Below are positions 24,875-33,554 of a stretch of 64,000 nucleotides of DNA, in pieces. The DNA is taken from the NCBI RefSeq assembly GCF_023370775.1, contig NZ_JAMCCQ010000007.1, forward strand, positions 17,227 through 81,226, in the 5' to 3' direction. The notes beneath the pieces were generated by a model, which had not been told where the DNA came from, did not search any database, and saw only the letters and a list, made by a program, of their open reading frames with translations. How positions within the stretch are numbered: position 1 is the first letter of the stretch; each line of letters begins with the position of its first letter. The DNA comes from Marivita sp. GX14005. GTDB taxonomy: Bacteria; Pseudomonadota; Alphaproteobacteria; Rhodobacterales; Rhodobacteraceae. The position numbers and the translations under genes are program-made.

Positions 24875-27800
24875 ATGGCTTTCCTAGATTCGCTTACAAC
24901 CCAACAGCAGGTTGCAGCGCTTTACATCGGTTACTACAACCGTGCGCCGAACCCGGGTGGGTTCGAATACTGGATCAGTGACCTGGATGGCGGGGCAACC
25001 CTTGCCGACGTCGCAGCGAACTTTGTCGACCAGACCGAGACGACCGAAGAGCATCCTTTCTTCACGGATCCGACCGTCGAGGAAGCAGAGGCCTTCGTCA
25101 CGAAGCTCTACAATAACCTGCTCGAGCGTGACCCGGATGCGGATGGCCTCGATTACTGGGCCGGACAACTCGTGGACGCGATCAACAGCGCAAACGGCGA
25201 TGCGGCGATCGGTCAGGTCATTCTCGACTTTATCGGTGGTGCGCAGAACACGGCTGAGTTCAACGATCGCACGACGCTCCTGAACAAGATCGAAGTCGGC
25301 ATCGACTGGTTCGAAGCAGCAAAAGCATCCGGCATCACGACGGACGCCGAGTATCTTGCCGATGATGACGCGGTGGAAAGCGCCGAGGATATCATCGACG
25401 ACGTCACCGATGAGCAGTCCACCGTCGACGCGGCAAAAGCCGAAATCGACGAGGAATTCCAGCCCGCACCGCCCCCGGCCGTTCCGGGCAACGACATCTT
25501 CCTGACCAGCAGCACCGACGTGTCTGGCATGAACGGTCTTGAGTCCTCCGACAACGACGACACGTTCTACGGCTACATCGCGCAGAACCCGTTCGCGGGC
25601 GGCGTGTCCAATTCCCTGTCCTCCGCAGACCGTCTCGACGGTGAGGGCGGCAATGACCGTCTGTATGCAGAGCTGAGCAAGGAATTCCTCGGTGCATCTG
25701 GCGAGAATTCGCAGGCAACCGATATCCAGCCACGTCTGACAAGCATCGAGACGATCGACATCGAGGCGCGTGACGATACGCAGGATAACCCGAACGAAGA
25801 TGACACGATCATTCTCGACGCCAAGCACATCGTCGGTCACGACAAGATTGGCTCCTACTATTCCGATGGCGATCTGGTGATCGAGAACCTGACGACCAAG
25901 GAAACCTCTGACGACAACTCCGCGCGCAACACGTCGGAAATCACCGTCACGATGGATCACACCGACAACTTCAACAGCGACGGTGACGCAGCCGACCTCG
26001 AAGTCCTGTTCGACAATGACTACCTGCTGTCGGGCCAGACCTCGCAGGGGTTTGCCGAGTTCTTCCTGCTCGACGAAAAGGCGGAACTGAACCGTCTGAA
26101 CGGCGAAAGCGTTGAGGGCCGCCTCGACGAGATCGACAAGAACGGTCTTCGTTTCGAAATCAACGGTGAAGTGGTCGAGCTGTCCTTCGACCCTGCGCTG
26201 ATTGATATCGACACACCGGCGGGTGAAACTGTCGATACGCATCAGCAATTCGTCGACGCGCTGCGCGGGCCTCTTGCCCAGTTGATCAGCGACGGTGTTC
26301 TGCCGGTAGGCACAACGATCGAGTTGGTCGAGTACGACACTGTCATCCGCGATGCGAGCGGCAAGACGCTGAACCGCACCGGTCTGAATGACGGGACATT
26401 GTCCGAGCTGATCCCGGCCATCCGGATCACATCCGGTGACGGTTCCCCGATCGACGCGCTCGGCTTCACCGCTCCTGACGAAGTGACTGGCGCGTTCGAC
26501 GTCTTCGGTGAGTTCCGCGACGAATTCGGCAGCACGGATGAGCCGATCTCCGTCGATCTCGACCTGCACAAGGCAGGCCGTGGCGGTGAAGGCGGCGACG
26601 TCGTCATCGGTGGCAAGTCCGTGAACACGCCTGACGGCATCGCGGACGGCATCGAGGTCATCAATGTCAACGTCAAGGGCGCCGGCAACGAGGATCCCGA
26701 TGGCAACATGACCAAGCCGTCCAATGTCGGCACGATCACATCGACCGGCAATGAACTGCGCGTCATCAACATCGCGACTCATTCCGATTTCAAGGATGGC
26801 AACACCTATGCCAGCCTGACGGTGCGCAATGGCTTTGACGAAGACGTCAACGCAAACGTCGAAACCGGTGATCTTGAGCGGATCGACGCTGACGGGTTCC
26901 TTGGCGATCTGACGCTGGGCGATATCGATGCCGCGAACAATGCCGGTCGTGTGACCAATGCCGACACGATCACGGCAGCTGGCGGCGGCGACGTGACGCT
27001 GGGTCTGCTCTATGACGGCAATGAGGTCAACGAGGCCTATTCCGTGACGACCGGCGCAGGCAATGACAATGTCGACATCCTGCTGGACGGCGACGCGCTG
27101 GATTATGCCGGTTCCTCGCTGAACGTGTCTACTGCTGACGGAAACGATACGATCCGTGTCGACTTCGATCTGAACAACGAAGGCACCGGTCTTGATGACA
27201 GCAGCGACGACAGCGAGCAGCTGAACCACACGATCCTCGACAACGTCAAAATCGAAGCCGGTTCCGGCGATGATACGGTCGAGCTCTCGGGTATCGGTGT
27301 CGCCAACATCGATGGTGGTGCAGGTAACGACGTCATCGACACATCGGGCGATTCCTCCTCGACAGCCGTCTGGGCGTTCAACTTCGACGCAGTTCGTGCG
27401 TCCGATGGCTCCGATGACGGTATTGGCGACTTTGGTCGGGACGAACTTCCGGGTGAAGAGCTGTCGCTGGCCTATATCGGTGGCGCAACCATCACCGTGA
27501 CCCTGTCGGGTGCCGGCATCTCGGGCGACTTGGCTGCCGGTGGCGGCGTGATGGCTGTTGATAATCTGGACGGTGACGATCACGTTGGTGCTGTCGCGAC
27601 CGAGGACGGTTATGAAGCCACTTTCGATATCGGAGCCCTGCTGAACGGCAAAGAGTACTACGGCACGCAGGCCGACATCAACGCAGCCGTCATGGAAGCG
27701 ATCAATGGTGACGACGTTCTCAAGAAGTTGCTTACGGTCGAAATGGGCCCGAACAACACGTTGATCGTGACGTCCACGACATCCGGCGCATTCGACGAAA

Positions 27801-29212
27801 CCGATCTGCGGATCGACATCACCCAGGCAGATTCTTCGGATGACAGCTACTGGTCGAAGGTCGAAGCCGAGGCGCAGGATCTGTTCCAGGATTCCACGAT
27901 CGTGATCGAGGATCTGGACGATGCCAATGCCGTTGCAGCCGATCTGGGCACGAGTGCCGACGCGGATGCATGGTACGATGGTCTGAGCAACATCGGCGAC
28001 GATGACAACTCGGCAGCAGCCGGTGTGGGCGAAGGTGAATCCAACCTGCACACCGTTGGCACGGCCTCGGTCGAAGAGACCGACACCGTGATCAACGGCG
28101 GTTCGGGCGATGACCTGATCGTTCTGAGCACCGACGCGATCGAAGCGTCCATCCCGGCCTTCACCGTCAGCGGCAGCAACGCCCTGATCAACGGTGCATC
28201 GAACGAGACCATCGTTCTGACCGGTGACAACTTCGGCGACGACACCGTGATGAACTTCACCTCGGGCTGCGATGAAGACGGGAAGGACTTCCTCAACTTC
28301 GACGCCTATCTGACGAGCCTTGAATCCGATTCCGGATCGAGCGAGTCCGAGCGTCTGATCGACGTCACGCTGGATTACGGCACCGACGCGGATGCGGGTG
28401 AAGTCGATGCGAACGAGGTGGTCGTTGTCCGTTACACCGATGACGACAACAGCGACGACACGTTCGAGAGCCTGTCGGCCTCCGATATCGAAGACCTCTT
28501 CAACGATGATGGAGACTTCGACAACGGTGCGCTGGACGATGCCAACTTCGATGTCAGCGACAACCAGAACGACGAAACTGTGGTTGACGGCAATGCCAAG
28601 GGCATCCTGATGGTCGAGAACGAAGGCAACCGGGGCGAATACAAGGTGTTCGAACTGTCCTGGGATGCCAGCGAGGAAGACGGTGACGAGAATGTCAGCG
28701 CCAACCTGCTCGGTAGCCTCGACTTCGGCGACACGCTGGATCTCGAAGACTGCAACATCGTCAACACCGAGGCCTACAAGGCCCTGTTCGATGCGGTTGC
28801 AGACGGCAGCGACGACGACGGTGGTGACACCGGCGGCGGCGATGACGGCGGCGACGGCGGCACCGACACCGGCACCCCGATCGACGTCACCGGCGACCTG
28901 ACGGCTGTGGATGGCGTTGCAGAGACCTTCGTCTACGCAATCGACAGCAGCAGCGGCGACGCCGTTTCGCTGGCCGATGGCGACTACACCATCGACGGGT
29001 TCAACCCGACCGAAGACAGCATCGTGTTCGATGATGTCGACGGCGGCACGCTGACCACGGCGACCTTCGGCGATACCACCCCGACCGTCTCGGGCAACGG
29101 TATCCAGAACGAGCTGGACTTCATCTTCGCGGACAACGCGGATGGTGATGCATACGGTCTGACCCTGGTGGGCGTCTCCGATCTGGCGGATGTCGACTTC
29201 TCGGTAGCCTAA
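24875..29212 (+). CDS. Large DUF4214-domain type I secretion cargo (acidic surface/matrix protein)
   Basis: This 1445-residue, very acidic protein has a DUF4214 domain at about residues 10-190 (ALYIGYYNRAPNPGGFEYWI; LYNNLLERDPDADGLDYWAG). A long beta-rich body carries scattered Gly-Asp calcium-type repeats such as GSGDDTVELSG, GAGNDVIDTSG and GSGDDLIVLS. There is no Sec signal peptide. The hydrophobic C-terminus ending LTLVGVSDLADVDFSVA resembles a type I secretion signal and the end of the next gene's product. Cargo genes directly upstream of PrtD/PrtE-like exporters are the usual arrangement. A role in biofilm matrix or an S-layer-like coat is inferred. Confidence 0.8.
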   Translation: MAFLDSLTTQQQVAALYIGYYNRAPNPGGFEYWISDLDGGATLADVAANFVDQTETTEEHPFFTDPTVEEAEAFVTKLYNNLLERDPDADGLDYWAGQLVDAINSANGDAAIGQVILDFIGGAQNTAEFNDRTTLLNKIEVGIDWFEAAKASGITTDAEYLADDDAVESAEDIIDDVTDEQSTVDAAKAEIDEEFQPAPPPAVPGNDIFLTSSTDVSGMNGLESSDNDDTFYGYIAQNPFAGGVSNSLSSADRLDGEGGNDRLYAELSKEFLGASGENSQATDIQPRLTSIETIDIEARDDTQDNPNEDDTIILDAKHIVGHDKIGSYYSDGDLVIENLTTKETSDDNSARNTSEITVTMDHTDNFNSDGDAADLEVLFDNDYLLSGQTSQGFAEFFLLDEKAELNRLNGESVEGRLDEIDKNGLRFEINGEVVELSFDPALIDIDTPAGETVDTHQQFVDALRGPLAQLISDGVLPVGTTIELVEYDTVIRDASGKTLNRTGLNDGTLSELIPAIRITSGDGSPIDALGFTAPDEVTGAFDVFGEFRDEFGSTDEPISVDLDLHKAGRGGEGGDVVIGGKSVNTPDGIADGIEVINVNVKGAGNEDPDGNMTKPSNVGTITSTGNELRVINIATHSDFKDGNTYASLTVRNGFDEDVNANVETGDLERIDADGFLGDLTLGDIDAANNAGRVTNADTITAAGGGDVTLGLLYDGNEVNEAYSVTTGAGNDNVDILLDGDALDYAGSSLNVSTADGNDTIRVDFDLNNEGTGLDDSSDDSEQLNHTILDNVKIEAGSGDDTVELSGIGVANIDGGAGNDVIDTSGDSSSTAVWAFNFDAVRASDGSDDGIGDFGRDELPGEELSLAYIGGATITVTLSGAGISGDLAAGGGVMAVDNLDGDDHVGAVATEDGYEATFDIGALLNGKEYYGTQADINAAVMEAINGDDVLKKLLTVEMGPNNTLIVTSTTSGAFDETDLRIDITQADSSDDSYWSKVEAEAQDLFQDSTIVIEDLDDANAVAADLGTSADADAWYDGLSNIGDDDNSAAAGVGEGESNLHTVGTASVEETDTVINGGSGDDLIVLSTDAIEASIPAFTVSGSNALINGASNETIVLTGDNFGDDTVMNFTSGCDEDGKDFLNFDAYLTSLESDSGSSESERLIDVTLDYGTDADAGEVDANEVVVVRYTDDDNSDDTFESLSASDIEDLFNDDGDFDNGALDDANFDVSDNQNDETVVDGNAKGILMVENEGNRGEYKVFELSWDASEEDGDENVSANLLGSLDFGDTLDLEDCNIVNTEAYKALFDAVADGSDDDGGDTGGGDDGGDGGTDTGTPIDVTGDLTAVDGVAETFVYAIDSSSGDAVSLADGDYTIDGFNPTEDSIVFDDVDGGTLTTATFGDTTPTVSGNGIQNELDFIFADNADGDAYGLTLVGVSDLADVDFSVA

Positions 29213-29236
29213 TCCCGAAGAATCTGCCTAAGCTAT

Positions 29237-29260
29237 CCCTGTCCGCGTAAGCGGGCAGGG
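29237..29260 (+). terminator. Hairpin between the first and second cargo genes
   Basis: CCCTGTCCGC pairs with GCGGGCAGGG (one G-U pair) around the loop GTAA, 24 bp after the stop of the 1445-residue gene. It is followed by AAATTC and not by a T-run. It is probably an attenuator or mRNA-stabilising hairpin. Confidence 0.55.
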
Positions 29261-29296
29261 AAATTCACCCCTGGGTAATGAGAGACAGAGACAGAC

Positions 29297-31204
29297 ATGG
29301 CTATTATCAACACTTCCGAATCCTATGTCCTGGCGCAGACTGCGGGGAACACCTACAATGGTGACAGCAGCGACCAGACATATTCCATCAACCCCTTCCT
29401 CATCGGCGCCGGTGACACGATCACCATCATCGATCAGGGCGGCAACAACTCGATCGAACTGCCCGCGGGCCTGACGATCACGTCCAGCCAGGTGATCGCG
29501 GATCAGACGATCCTGACGCTGAGCAATGGCGCGGTCGTCGACATTCGCGGCGCCGATACCTTCACCTTCAACGTCGGTCAGAACCAGGGTAGTGGCGACA
29601 CGACCGGTGAGGATCTGACGTTCGAGCAGTTCGCGCAGGACGTGCTCGGCGTGACCGTTCCGGCAGCGGGCGAGCCCGTGGCGGAAGGCGGCAGCGTGAC
29701 CGTCAATGACGACGGCACCGCAACCCCCGATGGCAGCGACGATGGCGGCGCCGGCGGCGATGACGATCTGGCTGCTGCGCTGGAAACGCTGCTGGCCGCG
29801 CGTGAAGCGGAAACTGCGGCGGAAGAAGCTCTGGACGAAGCCCAGAACGCCGATGAGGACGACGACGGCACGACGGATGCAGATGAAGCGGAAGAGGCAG
29901 TTGTCGCCACCGCAAGCGATGTCGACGATGCGCTGGAGGCGATCGCCGGTGAGGATTCGTCCGATGACTTCGACTTCAACGATGGTGATTTCGACGACAC
30001 CGGTGTTTCCGAGAACGTGCGCGACGCATTGATCGCGGACGGAATCGCCGCGGCGGAAGATCTCATCGCTGCGGCAGAAGCGGATGTGGCGACCGAGGAA
30101 GAAGACCTCGCGGACGGCACAGCTGCAGAACTCGACGATCTTGCGCCGGCGCTCGACGCGCTCAATGTGGCGCTGGATGATGCAGAGGCGGCCGACACGC
30201 AGGTGACGGCGGAGCTTGGTGCGTTCAATGCAGTCAACGGTGACGTCGCAGCCGTAAGCGGCGGATTTTTGTCTCTTACACCGAACGGCGGGAGCACAGC
30301 GATCAACGTGGCAGAGCTGGATGATGGCACTTGGGTGGAAATCCCGGGAGCCGACTTTAGCTCATTGGCTGCGGAGGGTTTCGACGATCTCACCAATTTC
30401 GATGATCTTCTCGCTGCGCTTCAGGATCGGGCAGACGCTGACGCGGCTGCGGATGCAGAGGAAACCGCGCTTCGGGAAGAAATTCTCGACGTTCTTCAAC
30501 TCGAGAACGATAATCCGGCTCTTGAAGACGTCGATGACGTGCCAAACGGTGCAGTCGACACCTCCGGTGCTGAGGCGACGATCAATTTGTTGGCCGGTGG
30601 TTCTGGACTGAATGCGCCCGAAGCAGACGAAGTTCTCGACGCACGGAACGCCGTGGCAGCACAGCAAGAAAATCTCGACGATCTGAATGATGCGGTCGCC
30701 GATTACGAAGCGGCTGTCGCCGAGAATGACGCCATTCAGGCAAATCTCGACGCGCTCGAGGATGCAGAGCAGGCCGCTGCCGATGCCGCTCAAGCCGCTC
30801 TGGAGGCCATCACGGATGACGTCGAGGATGGTGGGCTTGGTCTCAACCTGCGCGAGGGTACTCAGAACTCGACCCCGCAGGATGACGTTCATCTCGTCAT
30901 GGCCGATGGCACCAATGGAACCATCAACAACTTCGGCGATGCCGGTGACGACGTGATCTATTTCGGCATGGATTTCGAAGCGCTGGTCATGATCCCCGAC
31001 GGTCAGGACATCGGCAACAATGTCGGCGATGCCAACGCGCTGGAGATCCTCTGGGAGCAGGACGGTAACGATCTGGTGCTTTACCTCGAAGAAGAGACCT
31101 TCGGCGGCAACTCCTCCGGAACCGACGACGTCACGCGGATCACCCTGGCAGGCGTCGATGCGGATGACGTGTCCTTCGCGGACGGCTTCCTGACCATCGC
31201 CTGA
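29297..31204 (+). CDS. Acidic coiled-coil type I secretion cargo with shared N-terminal domain
   Basis: The 635-residue product is extremely rich in Ala, Asp and Glu. Residues 1 to about 95 form a beta-rich domain (SDQTYSINPFLIGAGDTITI; SNGAVVDIRGADTFTF) that is almost identical to the start of the protease encoded at 31424. About 150-540 is low-complexity helical, probably coiled coil (LAAREAETAAEEALDEAQNA). The C-terminal 80 residues (VIYFGMDFEAL to VSFADGFLTIA) look like a folded type I secretion signal. There is no signal peptide. I recognise no enzyme; a structural extracellular protein is most likely. Confidence 0.7.
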   Translation: MAIINTSESYVLAQTAGNTYNGDSSDQTYSINPFLIGAGDTITIIDQGGNNSIELPAGLTITSSQVIADQTILTLSNGAVVDIRGADTFTFNVGQNQGSGDTTGEDLTFEQFAQDVLGVTVPAAGEPVAEGGSVTVNDDGTATPDGSDDGGAGGDDDLAAALETLLAAREAETAAEEALDEAQNADEDDDGTTDADEAEEAVVATASDVDDALEAIAGEDSSDDFDFNDGDFDDTGVSENVRDALIADGIAAAEDLIAAAEADVATEEEDLADGTAAELDDLAPALDALNVALDDAEAADTQVTAELGAFNAVNGDVAAVSGGFLSLTPNGGSTAINVAELDDGTWVEIPGADFSSLAAEGFDDLTNFDDLLAALQDRADADAAADAEETALREEILDVLQLENDNPALEDVDDVPNGAVDTSGAEATINLLAGGSGLNAPEADEVLDARNAVAAQQENLDDLNDAVADYEAAVAENDAIQANLDALEDAEQAAADAAQAALEAITDDVEDGGLGLNLREGTQNSTPQDDVHLVMADGTNGTINNFGDAGDDVIYFGMDFEALVMIPDGQDIGNNVGDANALEILWEQDGNDLVLYLEEETFGGNSSGTDDVTRITLAGVDADDVSFADGFLTIA

Positions 31205-31227
31205 TCGGCATTGCAATGACGATAGAG

Positions 31228-31257
31228 AAGGGCCGGCCGCTGCGCCGGCCCTTTTTT
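31228..31257 (+). terminator. Rho-independent terminator
   Basis: A perfect 10-bp stem, AAGGGCCGGC and GCCGGCCCTT, encloses CGCTGC and runs into TTTT. It lies 24 bp past the stop of the second cargo gene and should end the first transcription unit, leaving the protease and exporter genes to a separate promoter. Confidence 0.85.
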
Positions 31258-31423
31258 CGTGGCCCGTCCGGCGCCGGATGTGGCCCGGCAGTCGCTGGCA
31301 GGGATGCCGGATAAGGAAAATCTTAACTTTCCTGTGGCCCCGCCGCGCGCTCCTCGCCTAAGCTGCCGCCCATGCGCCATTCTGAAAGGTGCAGGTGTAA
31401 CCAGCGGCATTGGGGTGAAGTCC

Positions 31424-33058
31424 ATGGCAATCAACAATATTTCCGAAGCATATATTTTGGCGCAAAGCGCCGGCGTCACCTATAACGGAGACGGCAGCGA
31501 CCAGACATATTCCATCAATCCCTTCATCATCGAACCCGGCGAGACGATCACCATCATCGACCAGGGCGGCAGCAATACCATCGAACTGCCCGCCGGCCTG
31601 ACCATCGCCAGCAGTCTCGTGATCGCCGATCAGACGATCCTGACGCTGAGCAATGGCGCCGAGATCGACATCCGCGGCGCCGATACGTTCACCTATCAGG
31701 TCGGCCAGAACGCGGCCGCCGGCGATGGGACAGGCGCCGAATTGGGCTATGCCGATTTCACACAGGATATCCTCGGCGTTTCCATCCCGTCCGGCGGATT
31801 GGTGGCGCAGGGCGGCTCCTCCGTCATCAATGACGACGGCAGCGCCGATGTGGGTGCTCCCGTGCCGACCTACGCGCTGACACCGCTCGATGCGGTGATC
31901 GAGGAAGGAAACGCCGCGAGCTTTTCTCTGGAGACGAGCGGCGTCGCCGAAGGGACCGAGATCAGCTATACGATCTCGGGCGTCAGTGAAGCGGATATCG
32001 GCGGTCCGTTGACAGGCACGACAACCGTGCTTTCCTTCGGCGGCGCGTTGATCCAGATCCCGGTTCTCGCGGACGAGCTGACCGAAGGGACCGAAACCCT
32101 GACGGTGACATTGGAGGGCGGCCTCGCCTCGGCCGATGTCACCGTGCTCGACACCAGCACCGATGCCACGGGCAATTACATCTCCGGCTATGGCGGTAAC
32201 GGCGTGTTCTCGAATTTCAATATCGAGGTGATCTTCGAAACCGCCGTTACTGCCAGCCAGCGCGCGGCTTTCGTGACAGCAGCCGATTACCTGTCCTCAC
32301 TGATCGTGGGCGATGTCTCCGATGACGGGATCATCGACGATATCAGCATTACCGCAAGTATCGAATGGATCGATGGCGAATACGGCATCCTGGGGCAGGC
32401 AGGGCCGAGTTATATCCGGCCGTATAGCTACTTGCCGTCGGAAGGAGAGATGATCTTCGATATTGCCGATATCGGACGCGAGGAAGCCGAGGGTACCTTC
32501 ATCGACACGGTGCTGCATGAGATGCTGCACGTCATGGGTTTCGGCACGGTCTGGGATTTCATGGGGCTGGTCGATTACAGTTCCTATGACTGGCGATTTG
32601 AAGGCGACAACGCGATTGCGGCCTATAATTCGGAATTTTCGGGGATCGCTTCGTCTGACCCGTATTCCCTGATCGGCGTTCCGGTAGAGATGAATTACGG
32701 GCCGGGCACCGCTGGCGGACATTGGGACGAAGAAACGTTCTTTGACGAAACGATGACCGGGTTCTCCAGCAGTGCCGCTTTCATGTCCGCCATGACTGTC
32801 GCGGCGCTGGAGGATATGGGGTATGACACGATCTACGATATAGGCGCTCCTAATGCCGTGATGCCGCAGCTTTATGATTTCGCGGGGGCATTCGATCTAA
32901 GCCTCTTCGAAAGTTCTGACGTCGACAACACCGTGAGATATGACGACCTGGCGACGGTACCGGATTTTTCCGGGATTCCCTTGGCTGATGATCCGCTCGA
33001 AATGGCGCTTGTCGGCGTCGGCACATCGGGTGTGGCTGAAACGGGATACGCCGCTTGA
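31424..33058 (+). CDS. Leishmanolysin-like zinc metalloprotease, type I secretion cargo
   Basis: The 544-residue protein has three parts. Residues 1 to about 95 form the N-terminal domain shared with the preceding gene. About 145-245 is a Calx-beta-like domain (VIEEGNAASFSLETSGVAEG). The protease domain covers about 255-520. Zinc ligands are H365 and H369 in HEMLHVMGF, with E366 as the general base and H433 in GGHWDEE. M444 in ETMTGF fits the Met-turn, the pattern of M8-like metzincins. There is no Sec signal and no C-terminal RTX block. The ATG at 31424 was chosen because the shared domain starts there. Export by the PrtDE-like system downstream is inferred. Confidence 0.8.
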   Translation: MAINNISEAYILAQSAGVTYNGDGSDQTYSINPFIIEPGETITIIDQGGSNTIELPAGLTIASSLVIADQTILTLSNGAEIDIRGADTFTYQVGQNAAAGDGTGAELGYADFTQDILGVSIPSGGLVAQGGSSVINDDGSADVGAPVPTYALTPLDAVIEEGNAASFSLETSGVAEGTEISYTISGVSEADIGGPLTGTTTVLSFGGALIQIPVLADELTEGTETLTVTLEGGLASADVTVLDTSTDATGNYISGYGGNGVFSNFNIEVIFETAVTASQRAAFVTAADYLSSLIVGDVSDDGIIDDISITASIEWIDGEYGILGQAGPSYIRPYSYLPSEGEMIFDIADIGREEAEGTFIDTVLHEMLHVMGFGTVWDFMGLVDYSSYDWRFEGDNAIAAYNSEFSGIASSDPYSLIGVPVEMNYGPGTAGGHWDEETFFDETMTGFSSSAAFMSAMTVAALEDMGYDTIYDIGAPNAVMPQLYDFAGAFDLSLFESSDVDNTVRYDDLATVPDFSGIPLADDPLEMALVGVGTSGVAETGYAA

Positions 33059-33184
33059 AGACTTCGTAAAAATCGAAACCAGCGAGCGGCCGGACTTCCG
33101 GCGCTTGCTTTCGCTTTGCGGTTGCCCGGTGAATTGGTTAAGAGCGCGGTGATTTGAACACGAAGAGGTAAAGGACCAAGGCAC

Positions 33185-33376
33185 ATGGCCAAGATCACCA
33201 TCGACGGCAAGGAATACGACACCGACGCGCTCTCGGACGAGGCGAAGGGCAATATCCAGAACGTGCAGTTCTGTGAGCAGAAAATGGCCGAGCTGCGCCG
33301 CGAGCTGGCGATTGCACAAACCGCGCGGAACGCCTATGCGCAGGCCCTGAAGGGCGCGCTGCCGAAAGACGCCTGA
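33185..33376 (+). CDS. Small conserved protein (DUF6447-like) next to the exporter
   Basis: This 63-residue protein reads KITIDGKEYDTDALSDEAKG, followed by one long amphipathic helix (VQFCEQKMAELRRELAIAQT). I believe it is the DUF6447 type, small proteins often found with type I secretion or bacteriocin-like genes; this match is from memory. Its function is unknown. AGAGG lies about 18 bases before the ATG. Position between the protease and the ABC exporter suggests a helper or small cargo. Confidence 0.65.
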   Translation: MAKITIDGKEYDTDALSDEAKGNIQNVQFCEQKMAELRRELAIAQTARNAYAQALKGALPKDA

Positions 33377-33554
33377 CCGGCGCTCCGGTGCAATCGCGCC
33401 AGCTTACGAATTATTCACTCCCTCGGGATAGGGCAGGGGGGCGGCTTCAATTGCATGGCTCCCCTGTCTGGTGTATGGATTTCGCCAGAAAGAGGGTGGC
33501 CGGGCCGAAGGTTTTGCCGTGCCGGCCTGCGACTTGCGAAAGGACGTTTTGCGC

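Noticed and set aside
24884..28051. 1055-codon minus-strand frame opposite the DUF4214 gene
   Set aside because: The plus-strand frame has a DUF4214 domain and calcium-type repeats; the minus product is rich in Val, Ile, Arg and Cys without any domain and is a shadow.
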